DNA of 64,000 nt from Scytonema sp045865695 (GTDB lineage: Bacteria > Cyanobacteriota > Cyanobacteriia > Cyanobacteriales > Nostocaceae), in contig NZ_BAACAP010000235.1 of NCBI RefSeq assembly GCF_045865695.1, positions 47,268 to 111,267 of the forward strand. Reading direction: 5' to 3'. Below are positions 44,565 to 53,394 of this stretch, piece by piece. Each line of letters starts with the position of its first letter. The stretch's first letter is position 1. The position numbers and the translations under genes are program-made. Under the pieces are notes generated by a model. The model was not told the DNA's origin. It did not search any database and worked only from the letters and a program-made list of their open reading frames with translations.

Positions 44565-47500
44565 TTACTCTGTCGCCCCAACTTTGAACACACCCACAGA
44601 TGCTTGTAACTGCTGCGCTACTTCTACAGTTTGTTGTAGAGATGCAGAAACTTTGCGAGAGGAATCGCAAGTGCGTTCGGAGACTTTAGCAATCTCCTTC
44701 ATTAAATGGGTAACGGCTTGAGAAGTCTGAGCCTGAGTAACTGTAGCGAGGGAAATCGATTCCACTAAATGGTCGATTTGGTGAGACACATCTAGAATTT
44801 GCCCCAGACTCTTCTTAGTATCTTTAACGAGATGAGCACCTTCGACCACCTGAGTTGTTCCTAATTCCATAGCCCTAACCATTGAAGTAATTTCTCGTTG
44901 GATGTTTTCAACAATTTGTTCAATTTCTCTAGTAGCTGCAGCTGACTCTGTTGCTAGTTGAACGACTTCTTCTGCTACCACTGCAAAGCCCTTACCTTCC
45001 TCACCTGCACGAGCTGCCTCAATACTAGCGTTCATTCCCAACACGTTAGTTTGCAGAGTGATTTGGTTTATAAGTGAAACAACTTTGGAAATTTGTTGAG
45101 AAGACTCACCCAAACGCTTCATGTTTCTTGCTGTCGCTACAACCGTTTCCTGCAAATTCAATATACTTTCTACCGTGTAATCCATTGCCATTCCTCCAGC
45201 CTCAGCGGTGGTAGAAGCAGTACGGGTTACAATTGCTGCTTGACGAGCACTATCTGCCACTGCTTGAATGGAAAGCGTCATCTGCTCTACGGAATCCAAA
45301 GTGTAATGAATATCTCCAGCTTGTTTGAGTGCTTCATCAGCAAGTTGACGAATGGCACCTTTATTTTCTCCAACTGAAAGATTAACCTCAATAGCAGCTT
45401 TTTTCACACTCATCACAATTTCCCGCAGGCTTTCAATGATGGTATTAAAAAACTCAGCCACAGTGCCGATTTCACCAGATGTCACTTCAGCACGAATCGT
45501 TAGGTTACCTTTGGATACCTCTGCAACATCGTTGAGCAATTCTACCACTTGACGCTGGATGGCTTCTTTTTGTTGACGCTGCTCTTGAGAAATAATTTCA
45601 GCTGCCTGTTGCGCTTGTTCTCTCTGTTCCAAGAGGTTTGCTTGATCTAGAGCAAAGCCAACTTGAATTGCTACCTGCTTGAACAAATTGATTTTTGACT
45701 TCTCCCAAGCACGCAATCCAAAACTTTGATAAGCTACCAACAACCCCAAAAGCTTGTTTTCTGAGAGAATCGGTGCTATCAAATTACCTTTGTCTTCAAA
45801 TGCTTCTAGTTGGTCGGAGTTACTTTCTGTCCGATTGGGTTCGGAAATATTCTCAATTGCATTGATACGACCTTTCTGATACTTCTTAACATAATCTCGA
45901 ACAGAACTAATGTTTGCCTCTAAATCTACAAACCGATCGCTACTAACTGATTCAGCAAAGATGCTCCCTTGCCAATTCTCATTAAAGAGATAAACTACCA
46001 CTCGCTCTGCTTGCAAAGCCGCTCGAACTTCTATCACGGTTGTATTAAAGATGTCATTTTTCTTGAGAGATTCACGGATGCGAGAAGCGATCGTATTTAG
46101 TAAACGTGCTTGGTTAGCCTCAGTTTCTTGGCGACGGGCTTGTTCTGCCAATGTTGTTTCAGAAACCACGATATTGTCAGCCATTTTATTAAAAGTAACA
46201 GCCAACTGACCCACCTCATCGAGAGAGAAAACCTTGGCTCGCGCTTGGCGATCGCCTTCGGCAAATTCTTGATTGGTTCGTTCTAGCTGCTCGATGGGTT
46301 TAGTAATGGTTTGCCTAAGTATGAGCGCCCAGATACCAGTCATAATTAACGCTAGGAGCAATACCACCCCTTCTTGCCACAAACTCTGGCTAAGCAAGTT
46401 GTTGAGAGTGGTTTCTGGAGTTCCTCGTACTAAAATAGTAACGGGCTGACCACTGAACACAGGAACAGGACCGCTACGATCCTGAATAATGAGATTGGGA
46501 ATTGCCTTAGCGGTCATAGTATAGGTTTGGGTTCCCACAACCATCCGTCCGGTCACAATTTCTCCGGGTGCTGCTGCTGCTGCTGCAAGTAAAGATGTAT
46601 CGCTCAAAGCTATGTAAGCTTTAGCTTGCTTTAGCTCTGTAGCTCCGCCTTGGTCTAAAGAGGTAGCCAGGGAAAATTCTCCTGTGGGTCTGCGTAAATA
46701 AATGCCACTGTAACCGCCGTTGAAATCTTTCAAGATTCCTGCCATAATTGGCAACTTCCCATTAACAATTTCCCTAGACACCAAGACTGCAAGTATTTTA
46801 GTTTTACCTGGAGCGCGAATCGGTGTGAGGGTGTAACGCATTAGCGTATCTCGACCAATACCAGGTAGTAAAGGAGACTCTTTAGCCAATTCGGTAGAGC
46901 TGACAACTGCATTGGCTTTAATTTGCTTAGCATTAGTAAAAACCTGACGAACCAAGTTGTTAGGATTAAAAATTTCCCCTTCTCGTTTGCCATTAGCATT
47001 AAAAATAATCCTAAAATCCCTCCCAACCAAGGTAACATATTCAATTTTTCGGGCTTTGATTTCCTTTTGCAGAATCTGCTTAACTTGTTCTTTTAAAGCA
47101 GGGGACAAAGTGTAGCTTTTCGCATAAACTTTAGCAGCGTTAATGATGACAGGATTATCTGATTGACTCCGGAAACCAAGCCCCGTTTGGTTGACCTTGA
47201 GGTTAATATTAGTCTCCGTAACAGTGACCTCTGATTTGGCTCGCTCGAGCAATTGCGTTCGCAACCCCGAAGTGATAATCCACCTCGTCCCCACACTGAG
47301 TCCTATAATGGAGACAAGTTGAGCAGCAATCAAAGCAATCAGCTGCTTGCGACCAACAGAGAGGTTACAAAACCACTGTATAAAAAAGAGGTAGCGTTTT
47401 TGGTAAGAAGCCAGACTAAGTTTAGATTGTATCTCTGGTGATAGTGGCGAAGTACTCTCCCGCTCCACGACAATAGCATCAGTCGTTAACTTGGGTAAGG

Positions 47501-47567
47501 TAGCTTGTGAGCGAATGAAACCATTTTGACTTTTGCCAAAACTTACTGGATTTTTTTGAATAGTCAT
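44565..47567 (-). CDS. Methyl-accepting chemotaxis protein with GAF domain
   Basis: A 1000-aa protein. TM1 near residues 75-95 (LIALIAAQLVSIIGLSVG), a periplasmic sensor of about 300 residues, TM2 near 400, HAMP, a GAF domain (about 490-640) resembling those of PixJ-type photoreceptors (KKYQKGRINAIENI, then NLIAPIL and LLGLLVAYQ), a second HAMP and a signalling domain with EEGKGFAVVAEEVVQLA (about 865). The chromophore Cys-His pair is missing from the GAF, so bilin binding is unlikely. Signals to CheW/CheA for type IV pilus motility. No che genes are adjacent. Confidence 0.9.
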   Translation of the reverse strand: MTIQKNPVSFGKSQNGFIRSQATLPKLTTDAIVVERESTSPLSPEIQSKLSLASYQKRYLFFIQWFCNLSVGRKQLIALIAAQLVSIIGLSVGTRWIITSGLRTQLLERAKSEVTVTETNINLKVNQTGLGFRSQSDNPVIINAAKVYAKSYTLSPALKEQVKQILQKEIKARKIEYVTLVGRDFRIIFNANGKREGEIFNPNNLVRQVFTNAKQIKANAVVSSTELAKESPLLPGIGRDTLMRYTLTPIRAPGKTKILAVLVSREIVNGKLPIMAGILKDFNGGYSGIYLRRPTGEFSLATSLDQGGATELKQAKAYIALSDTSLLAAAAAAPGEIVTGRMVVGTQTYTMTAKAIPNLIIQDRSGPVPVFSGQPVTILVRGTPETTLNNLLSQSLWQEGVVLLLALIMTGIWALILRQTITKPIEQLERTNQEFAEGDRQARAKVFSLDEVGQLAVTFNKMADNIVVSETTLAEQARRQETEANQARLLNTIASRIRESLKKNDIFNTTVIEVRAALQAERVVVYLFNENWQGSIFAESVSSDRFVDLEANISSVRDYVKKYQKGRINAIENISEPNRTESNSDQLEAFEDKGNLIAPILSENKLLGLLVAYQSFGLRAWEKSKINLFKQVAIQVGFALDQANLLEQREQAQQAAEIISQEQRQQKEAIQRQVVELLNDVAEVSKGNLTIRAEVTSGEIGTVAEFFNTIIESLREIVMSVKKAAIEVNLSVGENKGAIRQLADEALKQAGDIHYTLDSVEQMTLSIQAVADSARQAAIVTRTASTTAEAGGMAMDYTVESILNLQETVVATARNMKRLGESSQQISKVVSLINQITLQTNVLGMNASIEAARAGEEGKGFAVVAEEVVQLATESAAATREIEQIVENIQREITSMVRAMELGTTQVVEGAHLVKDTKKSLGQILDVSHQIDHLVESISLATVTQAQTSQAVTHLMKEIAKVSERTCDSSRKVSASLQQTVEVAQQLQASVGVFKVGATE

Positions 47568-47819
47568 AATATAAGTGCTTCAAAACAATAGTGAGTTGTA
47601 AAAATTGCACATTTCAGTGGGAGAGCCTAACTTGGTTCTATGACTCTCACCAAAGCAAATCATCTGTGTTTTTAAAATATCATCTTTAAATATCAATTCA
47701 AGCACTTCGATTTAATATTTTTTCCAGTAAAACTTTTCCTACTTTTCTTACTTTTCTTAAGTTTTCAACAAATCACACGGGTAATATCAATTTATGAAAT
47801 GCATAGTACGTATACATTC

Positions 47820-47847
47820 GTAGGGGCGCAATGCCTTGCGCCCCTAC
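47820..47847. repeat. Dispersed 28-bp hairpin repeat, inverted
   Basis: Stem GTAGGGGCGCAA with loop TGCC, the reverse-orientation copy of 5389-5416 and 44379-44406. Rest of 47568-47883 is AT-rich leader for the chemoreceptor. Confidence 0.8.
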
Positions 47848-47895
47848 AGGGTATTTGTATCACCAAAAAAATGAAAGTATTTTCCCCCCTTTTAA

Positions 47896-48087
47896 GGCTA
47901 CGGTGTACACACAAGCTAGATTTACCCCCCTTAATCCCCCCTTATAAAGGGGGGAAATTGAAAATCAAGTTTCCTTTCCTGAAAATCAAGTTCCCTCCCC
48001 TTGGAAAGGGGAGGGTTAGGGTGGGGTAAAATATAAGCTCAAACCTCCATTTGCAAACTATTTCAGACTTGTGTGTACACCGTAGCC
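47896..48087. mobile_element. MITE-like element inserted in a palindromic repeat
   Basis: Terminal inverted repeats GGCTACGGTGTACACACAAG (left) and its exact complement at the right, 192 bp apart end to end, no coding capacity. Flanked by TTTTAA at the left (47890-47895) and TTTTTAA at the right, and outside these by CCCCCC and GGGGGG, so it seems to have landed in a CCCCCCTTTTAAGGGGGG-type palindrome with duplication of the A/T centre. Interior carries further C/G-rich hairpins. Confidence 0.7.
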
Positions 48088-48181
48088 TTTTTAAGGGGGG
48101 CTAGGGAGGAGCGTGCATAAATCTAATACTTCTGTTGACATCCCCTGAAGGACGACCGAGACTTAACTGAACCGTATTGCC

Positions 48182-48300
48182 CCATAGACTGGAAGTCTAT
48201 GGCTATACAAAGGAAGCTCAGATGTATGGGCTAAAACCCTTATAGCCCGTGCAGGCGGGCTTTGTTTGTATAGCCCCACTCTTCTAGAGTGAGGGCATTT
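48182..48300. repeat. Hairpin-rich repeat cluster
   Basis: CCATAGACT-GGA-AGTCTATGG (48182-48202) and AGCCCG-TGCAGG-CGGGCT (48244-48261), then CACTC...GAGTG. The second hairpin is in the family seen at 26735 and 55485. No gene. Confidence 0.6.
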
Positions 48301-48380
48301 TGGCAAAGGTATTGTTGAAGATACCGGGTTTCTTTATTTTAGGACAACCTACTTAGTGCATCAAAATATTATCAATTCCA

Positions 48381-49715
48381 TTACAAGCGTTGAAAACCTT
48401 TAGTTGATTGCTTTTGACCCTTCCCTTTGGGCTTAGATTTGCTAACTTCCACGACAGCTTCTTGAAATAAGTTGTGTAAATGTATTGGTACGCTAGCAAT
48501 ATCTGGTAACTCTGGTTCTATAGGTTTGCTGAATTCTTGCAGTAACGTATCTAAGTTTTTTTGTAGATTAAACTCCGGACGTTGTAAAACTGTTTGCACA
48601 ATTTTTTCTAACTGTGCGGGATACTGTTCCGTTAAGCGATGCCAAATAAAGGCATTAATACTTTTATCTTCAAGATAAAAACGTATAAGTTTTTCAGCAC
48701 CTTCTATACTTTGCCAGTCTTCTGTTTCTAAAATTTGTTTTACCTTGGCATAAGTTGGGAGAAACATCTGTCCCCATCGGGGATGTGAAAGAGCAGTCAC
48801 TTGTTCTGCTTTCTTGAGTTCAGCAGGTAAGTCAACTTTTGGCATTACCATTTTACTGGATTTATTTGTACTGCTAAACATTTGAGAGACTGTTTTAGAA
48901 TCAGCACCTAATTCCTCAGCAACTGCTTGGATCTCTTCTTGTTCGATACCAGATTCTTGTACAATTTCGTCCAGTGATTTTGAAGGATCGATCCCTGCTG
49001 CTTCCAAGCGTTTTTGTGTCATGACTTCTTGGAACTCAGCTATTTTTTTGTTGAGTTGATATCCTGGTAATGTAACTTCATCACTCTCAAAAAAATCTAC
49101 AAATTGTTGGTGATATTGTTCTACTGATAACCAAGCTTCTTCTAATAAGTCTGGAGCATCTCCGTAAAGCTGGTTTCTGTGATTATCTTTAAATTTACCA
49201 ATAGCTACTGCTAGTTTCGGTTTGCCTAGTTTACCCATAAGTGTTTGTGGACCGGAGAATGTCCAGTAAGTGTCAGTCACGGGAGAAATACGGGTAAGTA
49301 TAATTTCTCCATCTTTGACACGAAACAGTTCTTTTTGAATTTTTGTATTGTTGGGCTTGACTATGTAGTGCTTTGCTGTTAACCAATTCATGAGTTCAAA
49401 ACCATCGTCTAAAATTTTGGTAACAGCAAATAACCCAATAAATGTATGATACCAACTTGTGATGAGTTTGCGATCGCTTTGTGACAATTCAGGTTGGCTT
49501 TGTATATACAGATCCAATGGTGAGGAATCTCCCACTCTTCCTTCTGTAATGAATGAGTCTATTGCTAAATCTTTTTGGTAACTGTCACCGCTACTGCGAC
49601 TCGACTTTTCAGCAGCGTAGGTTTCCAAAGCTTTTGCGAGTTCATCCTCAGCATCAAATACAAAATCAGTTATATCTTGTTGTAGTTGGTGCGATCGCTC
49701 TAATATGTCATCCAC
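48381..49715 (-). CDS. Conserved hypothetical protein, cyanobacterial
   Basis: A 444-aa soluble protein, highly charged and helical, without a signal peptide or membrane segment. Distinct stretches are FRVKDGEIILTRISP, TDTYWTFSGPQTLMGKLGKP and EELGADSKTVSQMFSS. Ends in a very basic tail (KSKPKGKGQKQSTKGFQRL). I do not recognise the family. One HIP1 site lies within the gene. It is unlinked to neighbours by spacing (86 nt to the toxin gene). Confidence 0.6.
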   Translation of the reverse strand: MDDILERSHQLQQDITDFVFDAEDELAKALETYAAEKSSRSSGDSYQKDLAIDSFITEGRVGDSSPLDLYIQSQPELSQSDRKLITSWYHTFIGLFAVTKILDDGFELMNWLTAKHYIVKPNNTKIQKELFRVKDGEIILTRISPVTDTYWTFSGPQTLMGKLGKPKLAVAIGKFKDNHRNQLYGDAPDLLEEAWLSVEQYHQQFVDFFESDEVTLPGYQLNKKIAEFQEVMTQKRLEAAGIDPSKSLDEIVQESGIEQEEIQAVAEELGADSKTVSQMFSSTNKSSKMVMPKVDLPAELKKAEQVTALSHPRWGQMFLPTYAKVKQILETEDWQSIEGAEKLIRFYLEDKSINAFIWHRLTEQYPAQLEKIVQTVLQRPEFNLQKNLDTLLQEFSKPIEPELPDIASVPIHLHNLFQEAVVEVSKSKPKGKGQKQSTKGFQRL

Positions 49716-49801
49716 TAGCTTATTTCACTAAATTCTACAATTGTACATTAGAGGTTTTGAGAGAATTTGAGTATCTGCGCTTGGGCAGAACTTTATTGAT
49801 C

Positions 49802-50062
49802 TTACTTATATGCTTGACTTCGATGACAAACCATAACAATTTCAATTATGCGCTCGGTATCATCAACTTTATAGATTACTCGATAATCTCCAACCCTAAT
49901 TCGCCAAGTATTCAGTTGTCCCCTCAATTTTTTACAACCATCTGGGCGTGGTTCAACTACCAAAGCCTCAATTTTAGAAGAAATTCTACCAATCATTTCT
50001 GTTGGTAAGTCATCTAACTCCTTTTGAGCAGAGCAAGAGAAAATCACTTGATACTCAAGCAC
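49802..50062 (-). CDS. RelE/ParE family toxin
   Basis: An 86-aa protein. IFSCSAQKELDDLPTEMIGR and LRGQLNTWRIRVGDYRVIYK are the RelE-fold strand and the conserved (R/W)RxxxGDYRxxY motif of mRNA-cleaving RelE-type toxins, with the basic tail HRSQAYK. Its start overlaps the upstream antitoxin gene by 8 nt, the normal order for a RelBE-type module. Confidence 0.85.
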   Translation of the reverse strand: MLEYQVIFSCSAQKELDDLPTEMIGRISSKIEALVVEPRPDGCKKLRGQLNTWRIRVGDYRVIYKVDDTERIIEIVMVCHRSQAYK

Positions 50063-50426
50063 TCAATTTTCCCTTCTCAATCAACGACTTTTTGACTTCT
50101 GAAAAGGGCAAAGTAGGTTCGTTCGCTCGTTGATTGGCAATCAAGCTATAGTAAATATCCTCCCAAATTTCACCATGTTGCTCAAAGTCAAGCAATACCT
50201 TACATTTACATCCCTGTTCGTCAACTAAGAACTGAACAGTTACAGGTATATCAATATCTTCTTCTACATCAGCCCAAAGTTCACCGTGTTCTTTCAAATC
50301 TATTAGCACAGAAGTTTTCTGACCCAAAAAATTTCTGAGATACTGAACTCCTGACAACTGCACATCTTCTTCCAATCCGAGTATTTCATCCTTTTGGCTG
50401 TAAGCTGAAGGCTGAATTGAGTGCAT
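50055..50426 (-). CDS. Antitoxin-like protein with internal duplication
   Basis: A 123-aa protein, first gene of the module with the RelE toxin. It contains two tandem copies of a 19-residue unit, VLIDLKEHGELWADVEEDI (residues 40-58) and VLLDFEQHGEIWEDIYYSL (77-95). The C-terminal NEPTLPFSEVKKSLIEKGKL resembles the toxin-binding end of cyanobacterial antitoxins partnered with RelE. Most antitoxins of this type carry one such unit, so this one is longer by a duplication. Confidence 0.7.
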   Translation of the reverse strand: MHSIQPSAYSQKDEILGLEEDVQLSGVQYLRNFLGQKTSVLIDLKEHGELWADVEEDIDIPVTVQFLVDEQGCKCKVLLDFEQHGEIWEDIYYSLIANQRANEPTLPFSEVKKSLIEKGKLSA

Positions 50427-50585
50427 ATTTGTTTTTTAGTAGACAACATCTTCCATTTTACTATTTTAAGCTTAAACCATCAAAATCATTCGCCTCTTTC
50501 TGAAAAAATATTACATTTGCTATACTGAATTCTACAGAGAATTATTGCCAAAATCTCATCGTGCTGATTTTTAGGAACAACGCTC

Positions 50586-50978
50586 ATGACTCCTTGCAAA
50601 GGTTTAAAACTAGGACTAAAACTAGGATTAGAGTTTTGGTTACCCTTAGTGCTGTTAGGATTGACTTTCTGGGTAGGAGGAGGATATGTTATGGATGAAA
50701 TCTTGAGTCAGCCTTATAAAGGAGACAGCCGTTTAAAGGTTGAAACGCAATCGGTAGAACAACGTCAAAAGTCGATACTTTTTATTAAAGTAGAAATCTA
50801 CAAAAAGAGCGGTGTTTCTAAAGTTGAAGTCAAGACTGTTTCCAAAGCACTAAAAGAGTTGAGGTTTGAGTTTCCAGTTACAGAAGCTAGTCTAATTGAA
50901 GCTGCGATCGCTAAAGAGTTAGGATTACCTACAGAAGATATTAGGAATTTAATGTACTATCAAATAAAACTTAGATAG
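50586..50978 (+). CDS. Small membrane-anchored hypothetical protein
   Basis: A 130-aa protein. One N-terminal membrane segment (FWLPLVLLGLTFWVGGGYVM), then a soluble domain with VETQSVEQRQKSILFIKVEI and EAAIAKELGLPTEDIRNLMY, about 95 residues outside or in the cytoplasm. The KLGLKLGLEFWL start repeats KLGL. No known family. Confidence 0.5.
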   Translation: MTPCKGLKLGLKLGLEFWLPLVLLGLTFWVGGGYVMDEILSQPYKGDSRLKVETQSVEQRQKSILFIKVEIYKKSGVSKVEVKTVSKALKELRFEFPVTEASLIEAAIAKELGLPTEDIRNLMYYQIKLR

Positions 50979-51043
50979 CAATTTGTATTACGAGCCAAAA
51001 AATGCAATATTTATAAAGAATATTGTTGTTACAGTCACTTTCC

Positions 51044-51928
51044 ATGCTTGAAGAAGTTCGCAACGCTAGCAAAGACATATTAGATGTACTTAAGGAAAAC
51101 AAATCAATAACAAAGCTTGGATGGTCTTTGGAACAACGAGATCCAAAATTTATTCAACTTTTTATGCCCATATGGAAATGGTTATATGAATATTATTTTC
51201 GAGTAGAAACAAGTGGTTGGCATCACATACCCACTCAACAAAAGGTCTTGTTTGTAGGTTCTCACAATGGGGGATTTGCAGCACCTGATATGTATATGGC
51301 TATGTATGACTGGTTCCAACGATTTGGCGTAGAAAAACCTGTCTATGGTTTATTACATCCTAAAGTATGGCAAGTTTCTCCCCTATTATCGCTCATGACG
51401 GCAAAAATTGGGGCGGTTGTAGCTCACCCAAAAATGGCAGTTACGGCTTTGCATTCAGGGGCTAGCGTACTAGTATACCCCGGCGGAGTTCAAGATGTTT
51501 TTCGACCTTATTATTTGCGTCACAAAATTAACTTAGCTGGGCGCAAGGGGTTTATTAAATTAGCATTACAGCAAAACGTTCCTATAGTACCTCTTGTTTC
51601 TACTGGCGCTCACAATACATTTCTGGTACTTGCTAATTGTTACGACATTGTACAACAATTCCACCAATGGGGAATGCCCTGGTTGTTAGGAATCGATCCT
51701 GAAATTTTTCCTATTTATTTGGGCTTACCTTGGGGTGTTGCTTTTGGTCCTTTACCTCATATCCCGATCCCGGTCACTATTCGCACTCGCGTTTGTCCGC
51801 CAATTATTTTTGAACGTTATGGTGCAGATGCATCTCGCGATCGCGATTATGTTAATATATGTTACGAACTCGTTTGCAGCCAAATGCAGCAAGAACTAGA
51901 TAGGTTAATCAAATCATCTTCTGCCTAA
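51044..51928 (+). CDS. PlsC/DGAT2-like acyltransferase
   Basis: About 294 aa; ATG 51044 preferred to the TTG at 51023. LFVGSHNGGFAAPDMYMA holds the catalytic His of LPLAT acyltransferases, and VLVYPGGVQDVFRPYYLRHK the second conserved block (PGG form as in DGAT2/MGAT-type enzymes), with GRKGFIKLALQQNVPIVPLV. Attaches fatty acyl chains to a glycerolipid or alcohol at the membrane; diacylglycerol acyltransferase or wax-type activity is possible but unproven. Confidence 0.75.
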   Translation: MLEEVRNASKDILDVLKENKSITKLGWSLEQRDPKFIQLFMPIWKWLYEYYFRVETSGWHHIPTQQKVLFVGSHNGGFAAPDMYMAMYDWFQRFGVEKPVYGLLHPKVWQVSPLLSLMTAKIGAVVAHPKMAVTALHSGASVLVYPGGVQDVFRPYYLRHKINLAGRKGFIKLALQQNVPIVPLVSTGAHNTFLVLANCYDIVQQFHQWGMPWLLGIDPEIFPIYLGLPWGVAFGPLPHIPIPVTIRTRVCPPIIFERYGADASRDRDYVNICYELVCSQMQQELDRLIKSSSA

Positions 51929-51966
51929 CTGGTCACTGGTCACTGGTCACTGGTCACTAGTCACTG
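51927..51966. repeat. Tandem heptanucleotide repeat (CTGGTCA)
   Basis: About five 7-nt units between two convergent genes. It starts in the stop codon of the acyltransferase and ends 2 nt before the end of the minus-strand protease gene. Confidence 0.9.
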
Positions 51967-51968
51967 AT

Positions 51969-53108
51969 TCAATTTGGTAGAGGGACTTCTATGGGTTGTG
52001 GTTCTCTCGCTTGAGGTTCTCGAGGTAAGGGTGGAACTATTACCTCTGGTTCTTCATTAGATTTATTATGAGGATGCAATTGCGGACGAAATTCTACAGT
52101 ATTGCGCTTGATGGTAATATCGTAATTACCAAAAAAGTCGTGTCCTAGTAATCCCGTATCCAATTCTCCACCTGCGATCGCAACTGGAAGTTGGCGTGTC
52201 TTTACCCCAGCAACTTCCACTGAGTCTACATAACCTACAGGAAATTCCACTGCTTTGGAACTGGCTGTGTTGGCTTTTGCCTTTGTCACTGGAACGACTC
52301 CCAAAGCAATTGCCATTTTTTGAGTAATGACTGTCCCACTGGCTCCGGTATCGAGAATCATCTCAAACCTTTGAATCCCGTTGAAAGTCACTTCAATAAT
52401 CGGCGTACCACCCAATCTTCTTTTGATGGGAGCAGTATATACTGGTGGTTCTTTAGGTTTTGGAACAGCAATTGGAATTGAATATGCTTGCTTTTGTCTA
52501 ACCGACACTACTACATTTGGCTTTGATAGGGGTAGGGACGGTTTTTTTGATACCAAGACAGGGGGTTTTTTATTGAGATTTTGTGGTGCAGCGGGGATAG
52601 TCGGAGCTAGAGCCACATCGGGAGCTGGCGGTACGGGTATCAGCACTGGTGGAGTCACAGGACGTGTTACTCTCTGTAGAGCATATTTCAACTGGCGTTG
52701 GTAATCCAGTACTCTTGCTTGGGCGCTATTGAAATAAGGGCTATCAACTGGCACTTTTTTCATCAACACGATCGCTTCTCGCAACTCCGTTGCGACTAGC
52801 TTCCAATCTTCTGAAGATTGAGCAGACTGGCTGATGCTCAGAGCACCAACTGCTTTGTCCAATCCTTGTTCAAAATAACTCAATTCAATTTCGGACGGTT
52901 GTTGCCTGACTGGTTTTGGTTGCGGGATTGTTGGCTTTTCTACCGTTGTGGCAGTTGGCGCGGCAACTTTTTTTTCAGTAGGCACGTACTGTTCACCTTC
53001 ACTTATCTTGGTTGCAGCTTGTTGACCTTGTTGACAAGCAACCGCTAAAACCATCAGTGTTGATGAGACAGTAATTAAAGCTGCACGGGATAAAATGGGC
53101 TGAAGCAT
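51969..53108 (-). CDS. Retropepsin-like aspartic protease, lipoprotein
   Basis: A 379-aa protein. The N-terminus (AALITVSSTLMVLAVAC) ends in a lipobox, so it is predicted to be a lipid-anchored exported protein. The mid-section is Pro-rich; the catalytic domain (about residues 230-345) has FEMILDTGASGTVITQKMA with the retropepsin DTGA and the flap-end GLLGHDFFGNYDI. Usually such clan AA domains form homodimers. Substrate not known. Confidence 0.8.
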   Translation of the reverse strand: MLQPILSRAALITVSSTLMVLAVACQQGQQAATKISEGEQYVPTEKKVAAPTATTVEKPTIPQPKPVRQQPSEIELSYFEQGLDKAVGALSISQSAQSSEDWKLVATELREAIVLMKKVPVDSPYFNSAQARVLDYQRQLKYALQRVTRPVTPPVLIPVPPAPDVALAPTIPAAPQNLNKKPPVLVSKKPSLPLSKPNVVVSVRQKQAYSIPIAVPKPKEPPVYTAPIKRRLGGTPIIEVTFNGIQRFEMILDTGASGTVITQKMAIALGVVPVTKAKANTASSKAVEFPVGYVDSVEVAGVKTRQLPVAIAGGELDTGLLGHDFFGNYDITIKRNTVEFRPQLHPHNKSNEEPEVIVPPLPREPQAREPQPIEVPLPN

Positions 53109-53271
53109 AATTAATAAAATTTTACCCGTCTTGTCTCCTATAAATCTACTATCACTGCTAATTTGTGTTTAAAGATTTGATGTTTTAATTTCTTAAATTT
53201 TTATTAATAATGTGCTCTCGTGACGAAATCAATGATTTATGGCATAATTATTCCTCGCTATATTGAGATAT

Positions 53272-53300
53272 TGGGGATTAGGTACTGGGGACTGGGGATT
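53272..53300. repeat. GGGGACT/GGGGATT tandem heptanucleotide repeat, 5' of carA
   Basis: ATTGGGGATTAGG followed by ACTGGGGACTGGGGATT, then a partial complement (CCCAATCCCC). A matching array follows carA at 54533-54575, so the gene is bracketed. Confidence 0.8.
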
Positions 53301-53394
53301 TAGAAGAATTCCACAAACCCAACTCCCAATCCCCATTGCTCCTTATCCCCAAAGGGGACCCCCACCTTCCCCAATCCCTTTACTCCAATCGGCT

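Noticed and set aside
49553..50008. 151-codon plus-strand frame
   Set aside because: Antisense to the 48381 gene and the RelE toxin, both of which have clear coding signals.
53263..53394. N-terminal extension of CarA
   Set aside because: Encoded by tandem GGGGACT repeats and low-complexity Pro-rich sequence; CarA homology begins at ATG 53395.
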